From NCBI GenBank assembly GCA_964487925.1, contig CAZASZ010000021.1:1-31204 (forward strand): a stretch of 31,204 nucleotides of DNA, written 5' to 3'. The translations under genes were made by a program, and so were the position numbers. The notes under the pieces are model-generated. The model had not been told where the DNA came from. It did no database searches and saw nothing but the letters and a program-made list of their open reading frames with translations. Positions within the stretch are counted from its first letter, which is position 1. Each line of letters starts with the position of its first letter. This DNA is from RI-283 sp964487925. Lineage in GTDB: Bacteria > Pseudomonadota > Gammaproteobacteria > SZUA-140. Positions 8,605 through 17,437 of this stretch are shown here, piece after piece.

Positions 8605-9138
8605 ATGTCAACGACACTGACCGCAACGCTCACGACCAACAAGGGCCCTATCCGCATCAATCTATTTGCCGACCAGGCCCCCAAGACGGTTGCGAACTTC
8701 GTCAATCTCGCCCGCCGTGGCTTCTACGACGGACTCTCGTTCCACCGCGTCATCGCCGACTTCATGGTCCAGGGCGGTTGCCCGCTGGGGTCAGGCACGG
8801 GTGGCCCCGGTTATCGCTTCGAAGATGAGTGCACGCCTGACCTCCGGCACGACCGGCCAGGCATCCTGTCCATGGCCAATGCGGGTCCTGGCACTAATGG
8901 TAGCCAGTTCTTCATCACCCATGTACCCACGGCCTGGCTTGATGGCAAACACACCGTTTTTGGCGCCGTCGAATCGGCTGAGGATCAAGCTGTCATCAAT
9001 GCGATCGCCCAGGGCGACAGTATCGAGGCCGTCAATGTAGATGGCGATACAGAGGCCCTGTTGGAGTCTCTTGCCGAGACCATTGACGAATGGAACAAGG
9101 TGCTAGACAAGCGCTTCCCCGATCTCAAACCGGCTTGA
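8605..9138 (+). CDS. ppiB: Cyclophilin-type peptidyl-prolyl cis-trans isomerase (cytoplasmic)
   Basis: It catalyses proline cis-trans isomerisation during protein folding. The 177 residues cover a complete bacterial cyclophilin domain: SFHRVIADFMVQGG with catalytic R48, F53 and Q56, then GTNGSQFFIT and WLDGKHTVFG with W111. No signal peptide is present, so it is the cytosolic PpiB form rather than periplasmic PpiA. A ribosome site AAGAGGAA lies just before ATG 8605. A C-terminal extension of about 30 residues (ESLAETIDEWNKVLDKRFPDLKPA) is slightly longer than in E. coli PpiB. The next gene converges from the other strand, 16 bases away. Confidence 0.95.
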   Translation: MSTTLTATLTTNKGPIRINLFADQAPKTVANFVNLARRGFYDGLSFHRVIADFMVQGGCPLGSGTGGPGYRFEDECTPDLRHDRPGILSMANAGPGTNGSQFFITHVPTAWLDGKHTVFGAVESAEDQAVINAIAQGDSIEAVNVDGDTEALLESLAETIDEWNKVLDKRFPDLKPA

Positions 9139-9154
9139 ATTACCCAAGCAGCCG

Positions 9155-9964
9155 TTAGAGCTTGCACCAAACGGCCACACCCAACACGACCAAGAGCATG
9201 GCGAACCCCTTGCGAAGCCGTTCCACCGGCATGCGATGGGTCAACCGGGCGCCGTATCCAGCACCCACCATGCTCCCCAACATGAGCGGAATGATGACCG
9301 GCCAGTAAAGAAGGCCGGTCAGCCCGTCAACTCTCGCCCCTCCTGGAATGGTCTCCGGATTCAATAACCCGTAGCTCGTGGCCGCAACCAGGGCAATAGG
9401 AAATCCGCAGGCTGCCGAGGTCCCAATAGCTTGCCGGATCGGAGTACTGCGCCAGACCAAATAGGGCGTGGTCAGCGTTCCGCCGGCGATCCCGAGCCAA
9501 GCGGATACCATACCGATGAGCGCTCCAACACCGGACATCGCTGCCGGTAAGGGCCTGGGCCGCGAGGCCGTCGGGGCCCAGCCCACGGCCATTTTGAGGC
9601 CGACCAGGACGGCGAAAGCCCCATAGAGTATTCTCAGCATCATACCATCAATGTAGCGCGCACTGATCGAGCCCAAAAAAGCGCCGGGAACGATTCCGAG
9701 CGCCAGCCAACGGACATAGCTCCAAAGAATCCCGCGTAAGCGGGCGTGACCGATCAGCGAACTTAGAGACGTGACGACGATGGCGGCCAGGGAGCTGGCC
9801 ACGGCGACATGCATCAGGATGGCATCGGCGACCCCCTGCCGGGGCAACAAAAAGAGCAACGCGGGCACATAGAGCAGCCCACCGCCGACCCCGAGCAGCC
9901 CGGCACAAACCCCGGTCACCGCGCCGACCAATACGGCCAGCAACTCGAAAATGGCCATATCCAT
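9155..9964 (-). CDS. TauE/SafE (TSUP) family membrane permease
   Basis: The 269-residue integral membrane protein has about eight hydrophobic segments. It shows the two TSUP repeat signatures: GAVTGVCAGLLGVGGGLLYVPAL near residue 15 and GALIGMVSAWLGIAGGTLTTPYL near 147. Relatives export sulfite, sulfoacetate or other organosulfur anions, but substrate cannot be predicted from sequence alone. It stands alone on the minus strand between ppiB (convergent) and the aldehyde dehydrogenase, 69 bases away. Sulfur metabolism would suit the nearby cysQ, though that link is only positional. Confidence 0.9.
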   Translation of the reverse strand: MDMAIFELLAVLVGAVTGVCAGLLGVGGGLLYVPALLFLLPRQGVADAILMHVAVASSLAAIVVTSLSSLIGHARLRGILWSYVRWLALGIVPGAFLGSISARYIDGMMLRILYGAFAVLVGLKMAVGWAPTASRPRPLPAAMSGVGALIGMVSAWLGIAGGTLTTPYLVWRSTPIRQAIGTSAACGFPIALVAATSYGLLNPETIPGGARVDGLTGLLYWPVIIPLMLGSMVGAGYGARLTHRMPVERLRKGFAMLLVVLGVAVWCKL

Positions 9965-10033
9965 TCTTTGATATCCTATCGCAAAATTACCACGTGGGAA
10001 CCAGGTTTGAGATAGGTCTCGGTTTACCCAGGC

Positions 10034-11398
10034 TCAACGGATCCAAACAGTCTTGATATTCAGGAATTCGTACAGACCTAGATATGAAAGCTCCCGTCCA
10101 TACCCCGAGTCCTTGACGCCGCCGAAAGGCAGCCTCGGATCGCTCTTGACCAGACCGTTGACAAAGACCGCACCGGCCTGAATCTGGCGCGCGATCCGCT
10201 CACCCCGGTCTGTATCACCGGTCCAGACGCTGGCCCCGAGACCGAAGGTGGTGTCATTGGCGATCCGGATGGCCGCGGCTTCGTCTCGTACTCTCAGGAT
10301 CGAGAACACGGGACCGAAGAGTTCCTCGCGACCCGCTGTCATGTTCGGCCGGACACCGTCCAGGATTGATACCGGGTAATTGGCTCCCACTCCCTTCACC
10401 GGCGTACAGCCGAGTACCGGACGCGCGCCCTGCTCGATGCTCTTAAGAACCTGGTCGTGCAGATCATCCAGCAGATCCTTACGGGCCAACGGCGCCAGTG
10501 TGGTCTGCTCATCGAGCGGATCGCCGTGGTGATAGCGACCTACCGCTGACAACAAACCTTCTATAAAAGCGTCAGCCACGGAATCGACGACAATGAAGCG
10601 CTTCGCCGCGATACAACTCTGTCCGGCATTGATCAATCGCGACGTAAGCGCCACTTCTGTCGCCAGCGCCAGCTCGGCGTCCTCAAGCACCACGAAGGGA
10701 TCGGACCCACCGAGCTCGAGCACGGTCTTCTTGAGCTGGGTTCCGGCAATCGAGGCCACGGCGCGTCCGGCTGCTTCGCTACCGGTCAGGGTCACCGCCC
10801 GGACACGCGGGTCCTCAATCACGCTGCGCACTCTTGCGGAACCGATCATCAGCGTCGTGAAGACGCCTTCCGGCAGACCTGTCTCGATGAAGATATCCTG
10901 CAAGGCCAGGGCGCATTGCGGGACGTTGGCAGCATGTTTCAAGAGCGCGACATTACCACCCACGAGCGCCGGGGCGGCAAAACGCAGGACCTGCCAAAAT
11001 GGAAAATTCCACGGCATGACTGCCAACACCGGACCGAGGGGCTCGTATGCCAGGAAGCTGCGCCCGGCATCGGAGTCCATGACGTCATCGGAGAGAAACG
11101 CCGGACCATGATCGGCATAGTAGTCGCAACTGGCCGCACACTTGTCGACCTCTGCACGGGCCTCGCCGATCAGCTTACCCATCTCGAGCGTGATGAGCTT
11201 CGCCAGGGCATTGCGTCGCTCTTTCAGAACGCGGCCTACGGCTCGGACGGCCTCACAGCGATCGACGACCGGGGTCTCGGCCCATTCGTTTGACGCCCGA
11301 TGCGCGAGCGCCAAGGCCTGGTCGATCTGTCCATCGGTCCACTCGTCGTAGGTTCCCAGGCATTCGCCTGTGACCGGATTGATGGATTGGAAGGCCAT
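10034..11398 (-). CDS. NAD(P)-dependent aldehyde dehydrogenase, succinate-semialdehyde type
   Basis: It oxidises an aldehyde to the acid, most likely succinate semialdehyde to succinate. The 454-residue protein shows the ALDH fold motifs: PWNFPFWQ with N131, the NAD-loop region LTGSEAAGRAV, ELGGSDPFVV with general base E228, and GQSCIAAKRF with nucleophile C262. The compact length and the end ELSYLGLYEFLNIKTVWI resemble the YneI/Sad-like group rather than the longer GabD. It lies 15 bases downstream of cysQ on the same strand, so the two are likely cotranscribed. No GABA transaminase or other pathway gene is nearby, so the substrate stays tentative. Confidence 0.9.
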   Translation of the reverse strand: MAFQSINPVTGECLGTYDEWTDGQIDQALALAHRASNEWAETPVVDRCEAVRAVGRVLKERRNALAKLITLEMGKLIGEARAEVDKCAASCDYYADHGPAFLSDDVMDSDAGRSFLAYEPLGPVLAVMPWNFPFWQVLRFAAPALVGGNVALLKHAANVPQCALALQDIFIETGLPEGVFTTLMIGSARVRSVIEDPRVRAVTLTGSEAAGRAVASIAGTQLKKTVLELGGSDPFVVLEDAELALATEVALTSRLINAGQSCIAAKRFIVVDSVADAFIEGLLSAVGRYHHGDPLDEQTTLAPLARKDLLDDLHDQVLKSIEQGARPVLGCTPVKGVGANYPVSILDGVRPNMTAGREELFGPVFSILRVRDEAAAIRIANDTTFGLGASVWTGDTDRGERIARQIQAGAVFVNGLVKSDPRLPFGGVKDSGYGRELSYLGLYEFLNIKTVWIR

Positions 11399-11413
11399 CG
11401 CCGTGGTGTACCC

Positions 11414-12229
11414 TTACTTCAGATATTGAGACCAGTCATATCCGGCCTCCCCTGATACGAAAAACGAGGGGTTCAAAAGTGATTCCTTGGTGTTATAGCG
11501 CAAGGGCTGCATGTGGGTATCGGTCAAGCTGCCACCGGCCTCATCGACGATACAATGCGCCGCAGCCGTATCCCATTCCGAAGTCGGCCCAAGCCTCGGA
11601 TAGATATCCGTCTTACCCTCAGCGACCAGACAGGACTTCAGCGAGCTCCCCATGCTAACAAGCTCGTGGTCACCGATCCGATCTAGGAAGGCCACCAGAG
11701 AGTCGCTGGCATGGGAACGACTGCCGGCGACGATCGTAAAATCAGGGTCGCGCTGGCGAACGCGAATCATCGAAACATCTCCGTCCGTTACCTTCCACGC
11801 TCCGTTGCCACGCGCGGCATAATAGCTGACTCCCGTTACGGGTACGACGATGACGCCGATGATCGGCTCATGGGCCTCGATCAAGGCGATATTGACCGTA
11901 AACTCGCCATTCCGCTTGACGAACTCCCGGGTCCCGTCCAGGGGGTCAACCAACCAGTAGCGATCCCACTGTTGCCGCTCCTTAAACGGAATGGTAGAGG
12001 ATTCTTCCGACAGAACCGGGATATCGGGATAGCGCGCAAGCAACTCACGCTCAATGACTTCATGCGCCGCCATATCGGCCTCGGTCAGCGGCGAGTGATC
12101 GGCCTTCTGTTCGATCGTGAAGTCCCGGTTATAGATCGCGATGATCTTCTCGCTCGCGGCACGGGCGATCTCGAGGACAGGTTCGAGCATGGCCTTGAGT
12201 TCATCCGCTTGCATTCGTTGTGCTGACAT
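11414..12229 (-). CDS. cysQ: 3'(2'),5'-bisphosphate nucleotidase CysQ
   Basis: It removes the 3'-phosphate from PAP and PAPS, recycling the by-product of sulfate assimilation. The 271-residue protein belongs to the inositol monophosphatase-like family. It has the metal-binding residues E75 (LSEES), DPLDGTREF with D95 and D98, and the second metal motif WDTAAAH near 219. A strong ribosome site (GGGGGAGG on the minus strand) precedes the start. A promoter-like pair TTGAAG/TATTAT lies just upstream but would leave a very short leader. The neighbourhood cysQ-nudE with divergent yrfG matches that in Pseudomonas. Confidence 0.95.
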   Translation of the reverse strand: MSAQRMQADELKAMLEPVLEIARAASEKIIAIYNRDFTIEQKADHSPLTEADMAAHEVIERELLARYPDIPVLSEESSTIPFKERQQWDRYWLVDPLDGTREFVKRNGEFTVNIALIEAHEPIIGVIVVPVTGVSYYAARGNGAWKVTDGDVSMIRVRQRDPDFTIVAGSRSHASDSLVAFLDRIGDHELVSMGSSLKSCLVAEGKTDIYPRLGPTSEWDTAAAHCIVDEAGGSLTDTHMQPLRYNTKESLLNPSFFVSGEAGYDWSQYLK

Positions 12230-12290
12230 GGGCCTCCCCCACTATAATAAACAGTAATGATTGCTTCTTCAAAATGAACCAAACTGAAAA

Positions 12291-12848
12291 TCAGGCTGGC
12301 GAGTGGCCATTCAGGATCTCGCGCGCCATAAACAGGGCCGCAATGCTACGAGCCTCCGTACAGTCTTCGCAGGCAAGCAGACCCGACAGGTCGCTGAGCC
12401 GCCAAGGTACGACCTCGATCTCCTCGGGCTCATCTCCCGAGAGACGACTCTCATAGAGGTCCTCGGCAAGAATGACCTGCGTCATATGCCCCATATAACC
12501 CGGCGCGACGGTCAAGCCAGCGAGATGCCGCAGCTTGCGCGCACCATAGCCTGTCTCTTCCTGAAGCTCACGATTGGCCGCATCCAATGGCGACTCGTTG
12601 GGTTCGATACGTCCCTTCGGCAAGGCCAATTCATAGCGATCAACGCCTGCGGCGTACTCACGAATCATTAGAACCTCGTCACCCGAACGCACCGGGACGA
12701 TCAGCACCGCTCCATTTCCTCCGGTACGGCCAAGGCGCTCGTAACGCGTCGTCACACCATTGGAAAAGCACAGGTCTAGTTGCTCGACATGAAATAATCT
12801 CGTCCGGGCAAGGGTCTCGGTAGCCGTGATTTCTGGTTTCTTGCGCAT
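12291..12848 (-). CDS. nudE: ADP compounds hydrolase NudE (Nudix)
   Basis: The Nudix pyrophosphatase is expected to cleave ADP-ribose, Ap3A and NADH-type dinucleotides. The 185-residue length equals that of E. coli NudE. A complete Nudix box spans residues 79-101 (GRIEPNESPLDAANRELQEETGY pattern: G x5 E x7 REL xEE xG). The following GLTVAPGYMGH is typical of the NudE/ADP-ribose group. It is upstream of cysQ on the same strand with 61 bases between. It is divergent from yrfG, the arrangement conserved in many gammaproteobacteria, which supports the symbol. Confidence 0.94.
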   Translation of the reverse strand: MRKKPEITATETLARTRLFHVEQLDLCFSNGVTTRYERLGRTGGNGAVLIVPVRSGDEVLMIREYAAGVDRYELALPKGRIEPNESPLDAANRELQEETGYGARKLRHLAGLTVAPGYMGHMTQVILAEDLYESRLSGDEPEEIEVVPWRLSDLSGLLACEDCTEARSIAALFMAREILNGHSPA

Positions 12849-12971
12849 CTCGATGTCGAGTCTCCCGAGAAAAGCAGCAGGTTAAGACATCCGCCGCATC
12901 TGGTCAAAACCGAAACCGGATATATCATATCCAGGTGACAGAAGGTCATTCTAACCGATAAGCTGTGCACT

Positions 12972-13628
12972 ATGCTCGCCTGGATTGACATCGACACCGT
13001 TCTGCTCGACATGGACGGCACCCTCCTCGACCTTCACTTCGACGACCACTTTTGGCGTGAACACCTACCCAGCCGCTACGCCGAACGGCATGGCATGCCG
13101 ATCGAGCATGCCAAGTCTCGTCTGCAGGATCACTACAACTCCATCTCAGGCACGCTTGAATGGTATTGCCTAGACTATTGGTGCCGAACGCTCGACATGG
13201 ATGTCGTCAAACTCAAGGAGGAAGTCCGTCATCTGATCGCATTTCGACCCGAGGCAGTCGAGTTCCTTGCTGCGCTGCGCGCCTGTGGTAAACGCGCGGT
13301 GTTGGTCACGAATGCCCATACCGACAGCCTGGCTCTGAAGATTCGTGAAACCAGCCTTGATGACCACCTGCACCACGTCTGTTGCGCTCATGACCTGAGA
13401 CTCGCCAAAGAGGATCCAGCCTTTTGGGGGCGACTACAGGAACACGAACCCTTCGTTCCCGAAAGGACATTGTTGATCGATGACAATCTCGACGTGCTGG
13501 AGAGCGCTCGCCAAGCGGGAATCCGACACCTCATGACCATCGCCCAGCCCGACTCCCGACGCCCGGCCCGAATGACCGATCGCTTTCCGGTCATTCATGG
13601 CTTCGCCGAAATCACTCCGCGGTCGTGA
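12972..13628 (+). CDS. yrfG: HAD-family GMP/IMP nucleotidase (YrfG)
   Basis: The haloacid dehalogenase-like phosphatase is expected to dephosphorylate purine mononucleotides. The 218 residues show motif I LLDMDGTLLDL with nucleophile D13 and acid D15, motif II LVTNAH with T113, K146 in AKEDPAFW, and motif III LLIDDNLDV with D170 and D171. The AKEDPAFW stretch and the position divergent from nudE identify YrfG among HAD proteins. Its stop codon overlaps the following glycosyltransferase start by four bases (GTGA), the first of two tight overlaps in this operon. Confidence 0.93.
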   Translation: MLAWIDIDTVLLDMDGTLLDLHFDDHFWREHLPSRYAERHGMPIEHAKSRLQDHYNSISGTLEWYCLDYWCRTLDMDVVKLKEEVRHLIAFRPEAVEFLAALRACGKRAVLVTNAHTDSLALKIRETSLDDHLHHVCCAHDLRLAKEDPAFWGRLQEHEPFVPERTLLIDDNLDVLESARQAGIRHLMTIAQPDSRRPARMTDRFPVIHGFAEITPRS

Positions 13629-14503
13629 CCACGATCTCGGTCATTATCCCGACCCACAACCGCAGTGTCCTTGTATCACGTGCGATTGACAGCGTGCTGG
13701 CGCAGACCGAGCCGCCCGACGAGATTATCGTGGTAGATGACGGTTCAAATGATGACACTGACGTCGCGATTCAATCGCGCTTCCCGGATGTACGTTATTT
13801 GCGCCAGGACCATTTGGGCGTCAGCGCCGCACGCAACTTCGGTATCCGCCAGGCCCAAGGGGACTGGCTGGCCTTTCTCGACAGCGATGATGCCTGGTTC
13901 CCGGACAAACTCGCCCTGCAACAGGCCCGTATCGACGCCCACCCGGAGACCCGTATCGTCCACGGTGACGAGATCTGGGTCCGCGATGGCCAGCGCGTCA
14001 ATCAGATGCGGAAACATCGAAAGCATGGCGGCTGGATCTACGCCCGTTGCCTGCCGCTGTGCGTCATTTCACCATCCTGCGTCATGATCCACCGGGAGGT
14101 CTTCGATGCTGTCGGCCTGTTCGATTGCTCACTGCCCGCATGCGAGGACTACGATCTCTGGCTGCGCATCTGCAGCCGTTATCCGGTGGAATACATCGAC
14201 CGCCCGCTCATCACCAAATACGGTGGCCACGACGACCAACTATCCCGACGCCATCCGGCCATGGATCGCTTTCGTATAGAGGCTCTGCTGAAGATACTTG
14301 GCTCCAACCATCTGTCGACCGAAGACCATCTGGCCACTGAGGACATGCTCCGACATAAAGCCAAGGTCTATATCGATGGGACTCGCCGCCGCGGGCGTGA
14401 TGAGGAAGCCAACAGACTGGAGGGACGAATCGCGATACATTTCGCCACCCAGGCTGCCGAACCTGAATTGTCCGGAAAGGGAATGTCGTGCTCAACCTTG
14501 TAA
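13625..14503 (+). CDS. Family 2 glycosyltransferase
   Basis: The 292-residue inverting glycosyltransferase has a GT-A fold. Seen in the sequence are SVIIPTHNR, the nucleotide-binding EIIVVDDGSNDDT (D38, D39), the metal-binding FLDSDDAW (D86-x-D88), and the acceptor-side catalytic region ACEDYDLWLRI. No membrane helix is present. It starts at GTG 13625, overlapping the yrfG stop as GTGA. The stop lies 16 bases inside the next gene. Donor and acceptor sugars cannot be deduced, and no polysaccharide locus surrounds it. Its coupling to a nucleotidase and a phosphorylase-like gene is unusual for a cell-envelope enzyme. Confidence 0.9.
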   Translation: MTTISVIIPTHNRSVLVSRAIDSVLAQTEPPDEIIVVDDGSNDDTDVAIQSRFPDVRYLRQDHLGVSAARNFGIRQAQGDWLAFLDSDDAWFPDKLALQQARIDAHPETRIVHGDEIWVRDGQRVNQMRKHRKHGGWIYARCLPLCVISPSCVMIHREVFDAVGLFDCSLPACEDYDLWLRICSRYPVEYIDRPLITKYGGHDDQLSRRHPAMDRFRIEALLKILGSNHLSTEDHLATEDMLRHKAKVYIDGTRRRGRDEEANRLEGRIAIHFATQAAEPELSGKGMSCSTL

Positions 14504-15276
14504 TCGCCCTAAATTGCGAGGCCAGGCCACTGATCGATGCCTTGCGACTACGCCGCCTTAGTGAAAAGGGCCCCTTCCCCATCTATCTTGGCGAAGACAC
14601 CCGCATGGTCATATCAGGCATGGGCAAACTCAACGCCGCGGCCGCGACCGCATGGCTGCATGCGGGACATATCAGAGCACCCGATCGCGCCTGGCTCAAT
14701 GTCGGGACCGCGGGCCATGGCGTCCATCGAGTCGGCGCCGGCATCTTGGCCCATAAGATCAGGGACGCGGCCAGCCGGCAGTGCTGGTATCCGCCAATGC
14801 CCTTCTCATCCTCAGCTACGACCGATGAGATTGTCACGGTCGACCAAGTCCAGATGGGCTACCCACTAACCGGCTGTTTCGAAATGGAGGCAGCGGGTTT
14901 TTATACCGCAGCCAGTCGTTTCTCCACCATGGAGTTAGTACAGTGCTACAAGGTGATTACTGATAATCCTATGAGCCCCTACACCGAGATCACCCCGGCG
15001 CTCGCCACCGAACTCGTCCAGGAACGGCTTCCAGAGATACTCGTCATCTGCGAACGACTGCAAGACCTGGCCAGGGAATGGACAACCGTCAGCACCCCGC
15101 CCCCTGACTACGAGCGCCTCATCGCTCATTGTCACTTCACTGTCAGTCAACGCCATCAACTCCTGCAGTTGCTAACCACATGGCGTCATCACGGCCAGCT
15201 GCCACAGGATCTTGATCAGCTGAAACATGCCAGGGCAATCCTTAATAGACTGAGGGAAGGCCTTCAATCAACTTGA
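14488..15276 (+). CDS. Nucleoside phosphorylase-like protein with C-terminal extension
   Basis: Residues 1-185 resemble the purine nucleoside phosphorylase/nucleosidase (COG0775) family: LVIALNCEARPLIDAL, VISGMGKLNAAAATAWL, NVGTAGHGVHRVGAG, and the substrate-binding GCFEMEAAGFY, where EME is the expected ribose-contact motif. A plausible catalytic aspartate lies in YKVITDNPMSP. The last 70 or so residues (from about 192) are a helical extension (HCHFTVSQRHQLLQLL...ARAILNRL) that I do not recognise. It starts at GTG 14488 within the glycosyltransferase gene and is therefore translationally coupled to it. Substrate unknown. It could act on a nucleoside released by its neighbours, but that is a guess. 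Confidence 0.75.
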   Translation: MLNLVIALNCEARPLIDALRLRRLSEKGPFPIYLGEDTRMVISGMGKLNAAAATAWLHAGHIRAPDRAWLNVGTAGHGVHRVGAGILAHKIRDAASRQCWYPPMPFSSSATTDEIVTVDQVQMGYPLTGCFEMEAAGFYTAASRFSTMELVQCYKVITDNPMSPYTEITPALATELVQERLPEILVICERLQDLAREWTTVSTPPPDYERLIAHCHFTVSQRHQLLQLLTTWRHHGQLPQDLDQLKHARAILNRLREGLQST

Positions 15277-15426
15277 TTTGTTCCACCCGCATGCAGGTCG
15301 GAAACGGTATGTCAGAAATACGACAAAAACCCGTATCTGCGTTATGCTATTGGCGCTTGAGTCGTCGTCCCCAATTATCCGCAACGGTTTGGGGAGTACA
15401 TAAAAATAGCAACGGAGGAATCGAAC

Positions 15427-15765
15427 GTGAAACTAGTCACCGCTGTCATCAAACCCTACAAACTCGACGATGTCAAAGAGGCGCTACATGATCTTGGTCT
15501 GACCGGCCTGACCGTGACCGAGGTAAAAGGCTTCGGACGCCAGAAGGGGCATACCGAACTCTATCGTGGCGCGGAGTATATCGTCGACTTTTTGCCCAAG
15601 GTCAAGATTGAGGTCGCGGTTAAATCGGAAGTCGTCGACCAGGTTATCGAGTCCATCAAGGCGTCAGCTACGACCGGAAAGATTGGCGACGGCAAGATTT
15701 TTGTCAGCGACCTTGAAACCGTAGTCCGAATCCGTACCGGCGAGGTAAACGAAGATGCGCTTTGA
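15427..15765 (+). CDS. glnK: P-II nitrogen regulatory protein (GlnK type)
   Basis: The trimeric signal protein reports 2-oxoglutarate and ATP/ADP status and gates AmtB. All 112 residues match P-II: MKLVTAVIKPYKLDDVKEAL, the T-loop with the uridylylation residue Y51 (LYRGAEYIVDFLPK), and KIGDGKIFV. The start is GTG 15427, preceded by GGAGGA at 15414-15419. It overlaps amtB by 11 bases, the usual glnK-amtB pairing, which is why GlnK rather than GlnB is chosen. Upstream there is only a modest sigma-70-like pair (ACGACA 15320-15325, TATGCT 15343-15348). I found no sigma-54 site of acceptable quality. Confidence 0.95.
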   Translation: MKLVTAVIKPYKLDDVKEALHDLGLTGLTVTEVKGFGRQKGHTELYRGAEYIVDFLPKVKIEVAVKSEVVDQVIESIKASATTGKIGDGKIFVSDLETVVRIRTGEVNEDAL

Positions 15766-17053
15766 GCGTCTACTTTTTGTCGCTCTGGCACTACTAATTA
15801 CTCCCGGCATCGCCAGCGCCGGCGATGCCGGACTGAACGGCGCCGATACGGCCTGGATCATGGCATCAACGGCCTTGGTTCTTTTCATGACACTACCGGG
15901 TCTGGCGTTGTTCTATGGTGGGCTGGTGCGGACGCGTAACGTCCTTTCCGTCCATATGCAGTGTTTCGCCATCGGCGGGATCGCGTCGCTCATCTGGTTT
16001 GCCGGCGGTTACAGCTTGGCCTTTACGGAAGGCAACAGCTTTTTAGGCGGTTGGTCGCGAGCCCTGCTCGCCGGCGTCGGGGAAGACACGTTATCTGGCA
16101 GCATCCCTGAAACACTGTTCATCCTGTTTCAAATGACCTTCGCCGTTATCACGCCCGCGCTCATCATCGGCGCCTTTGCCGAACGCATGCGTTTCGCGGC
16201 GGTGCTGTTGTTCAGCGCCCTTTGGCTGATCGCCGTCTACGTCCCCGTCACGCACTGGGTCTGGGGTGGTGGCTGGCTTCAGCAACTGGGCGTACTGGAC
16301 TTTGCGGGCGGTATCGTCGTCCATATCACTGCCGGTGTCGCGGCCTTAGTCGCGGCCTTGGTGATCGGGCCCCGCAAGGGCTTTCTGACAACCCCTATGC
16401 CCCCTCATAACCTGACCATGGCCGTGACAGGCGCGGGCATGCTATGGGTGGGTTGGTTTGGCTTCAACGGCGGCAGCGCCCTGGCCTCCGACGGCAACGC
16501 CAGCATGGCTATGCTCGTGACCCATCTTGCAGCCGCAACCGGGGCCATCACCTGGTTAGGCTTTGAGTGGATCCGATTCGGCAAACCAACCGCTCTGGGT
16601 ACCATCACGGGTATGGTCGCTGGATTGGGCACCATCACGCCAGCCTCGGGCTTCGTCGGCCCGGCAGCAGCGGTACTGATCGGGTTTCTGGCTGGCGCAA
16701 TCTGCTTCAATGCCGTGCAGATCGTTAAACAGCGCCTCAAGATCGACGACTCGCTCGACGTCTTCCCCGTTCACGGAATCGGCGGCATGCTCGGTACTAT
16801 CTTGGTCGGCGTCTTCGCCAGCACCGAACTCGGCCTGTTCAGCGGCCAAGGACTCGCCGACGGCATAGCGAGCATCGCCCATCAACTTGGTGTGCAGCTA
16901 CTCGCGGTCATCACGGTCACGGCCTACACCGCGCTTGTCACTTTTGCGGTGCTCAAGGTCGTTGACGCCATGGTCGGGCTTCGTGTCTCTGCCGAGATGG
17001 AAACGGAAGGCCTGGATATCGCGTCGCACGAGGAACGCGGATACGATCTCTAG
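15755..17053 (+). CDS. amtB: Ammonium transporter AmtB
   Basis: The inner-membrane ammonium channel has 432 residues and a cleavable signal peptide (LLFVALALLITPGIASA). About eleven transmembrane helices follow. The pore twin histidines are present as GGIVVHITAG (H190) and DVFPVHGIGG (H340). Other Amt signatures are GLALFYGGLVR and WFGFNGGSAL. The short cytoplasmic tail (MEGLDIASHEERGYDL-like end) is the usual GlnK contact region. The start overlaps glnK by 11 bases. The transcript is closed by the hairpin terminator about 105 bases downstream. Confidence 0.96.
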   Translation: MRFERLLFVALALLITPGIASAGDAGLNGADTAWIMASTALVLFMTLPGLALFYGGLVRTRNVLSVHMQCFAIGGIASLIWFAGGYSLAFTEGNSFLGGWSRALLAGVGEDTLSGSIPETLFILFQMTFAVITPALIIGAFAERMRFAAVLLFSALWLIAVYVPVTHWVWGGGWLQQLGVLDFAGGIVVHITAGVAALVAALVIGPRKGFLTTPMPPHNLTMAVTGAGMLWVGWFGFNGGSALASDGNASMAMLVTHLAAATGAITWLGFEWIRFGKPTALGTITGMVAGLGTITPASGFVGPAAAVLIGFLAGAICFNAVQIVKQRLKIDDSLDVFPVHGIGGMLGTILVGVFASTELGLFSGQGLADGIASIAHQLGVQLLAVITVTAYTALVTFAVLKVVDAMVGLRVSAEMETEGLDIASHEERGYDL

Positions 17054-17158
17054 CAACATCCATGGTGCACGAAAAGGGGCGATCCTTGCGATCGGGGATA
17101 TAGTGTAAGGGAATTTTGTTCCGCTTTTTTGCCCACCCGCACCTTTTACGGCCCTAAT

Positions 17159-17192
17159 AGAAAGCCGCTGCTCTCCTGGGTAGCGGCTTTCT
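17159..17192 (+). terminator. Intrinsic terminator of glnK-amtB
   Basis: An 11-bp perfect stem (17159-17169 AGAAAGCCGCT with 17182-17192 AGCGGCTTTCT) encloses a 12-base loop. It is followed by a T-rich tail, TTCTT. It separates the nitrogen genes from the chemotaxis cluster. Confidence 0.88.
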
Positions 17193-17330
17193 TTCTTAAA
17201 CTTTCCTCCTTCATGTCCGACTACTCGGGTCCACCTCTATTTGCAAGGTATTTTCCATATTTTTTTTTAATGGATATTGTTATTTCTGATCGTTTTACCG
17301 GGGCATGGTCGTGTCGTGCCGTGACCTGAC
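17193..17330. other. Gene-free AT-rich spacer before the chemotaxis promoter
   Basis: Together with the terminator and the promoter it makes a gap of almost 400 bases without a supported gene. It includes a nine-T run at 17260-17268. I see no RNA gene or repeat in it. Confidence 0.5.
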
Positions 17331-17357
17331 TAAAGTAATGGCGTGAAATGCCGCTTT
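17331..17357 (+). promoter_or_regulatory. FliA (sigma-28) promoter of the chemotaxis cluster
   Basis: TAAA at 17331-17334, a 15-base spacer, then GCCGCTTT at 17350-17357 fit the motility sigma consensus TAAA-N15-GCCGATAA. The -35 core, spacing and GCCG half of the -10 are exact. It lies 80 bases before the cheY start and is the only good promoter in front of the cluster. It would tie the operon to the flagellar hierarchy. Confidence 0.7.
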
Positions 17358-17437
17358 GGGAGGAGGTTTCCGTGATGGTGTTCACATAACCACAGGCACC
17401 TTGCTAGATATCGGTATTTTTGTAGATGGGAGGCCAG

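Noticed and set aside
15277..15426. Sigma-54 promoter before glnK
   Set aside because: TTGGCGC is present near 15350 but no TTGC-type -12 element follows at the required distance, so an NtrC-type promoter is not supported.
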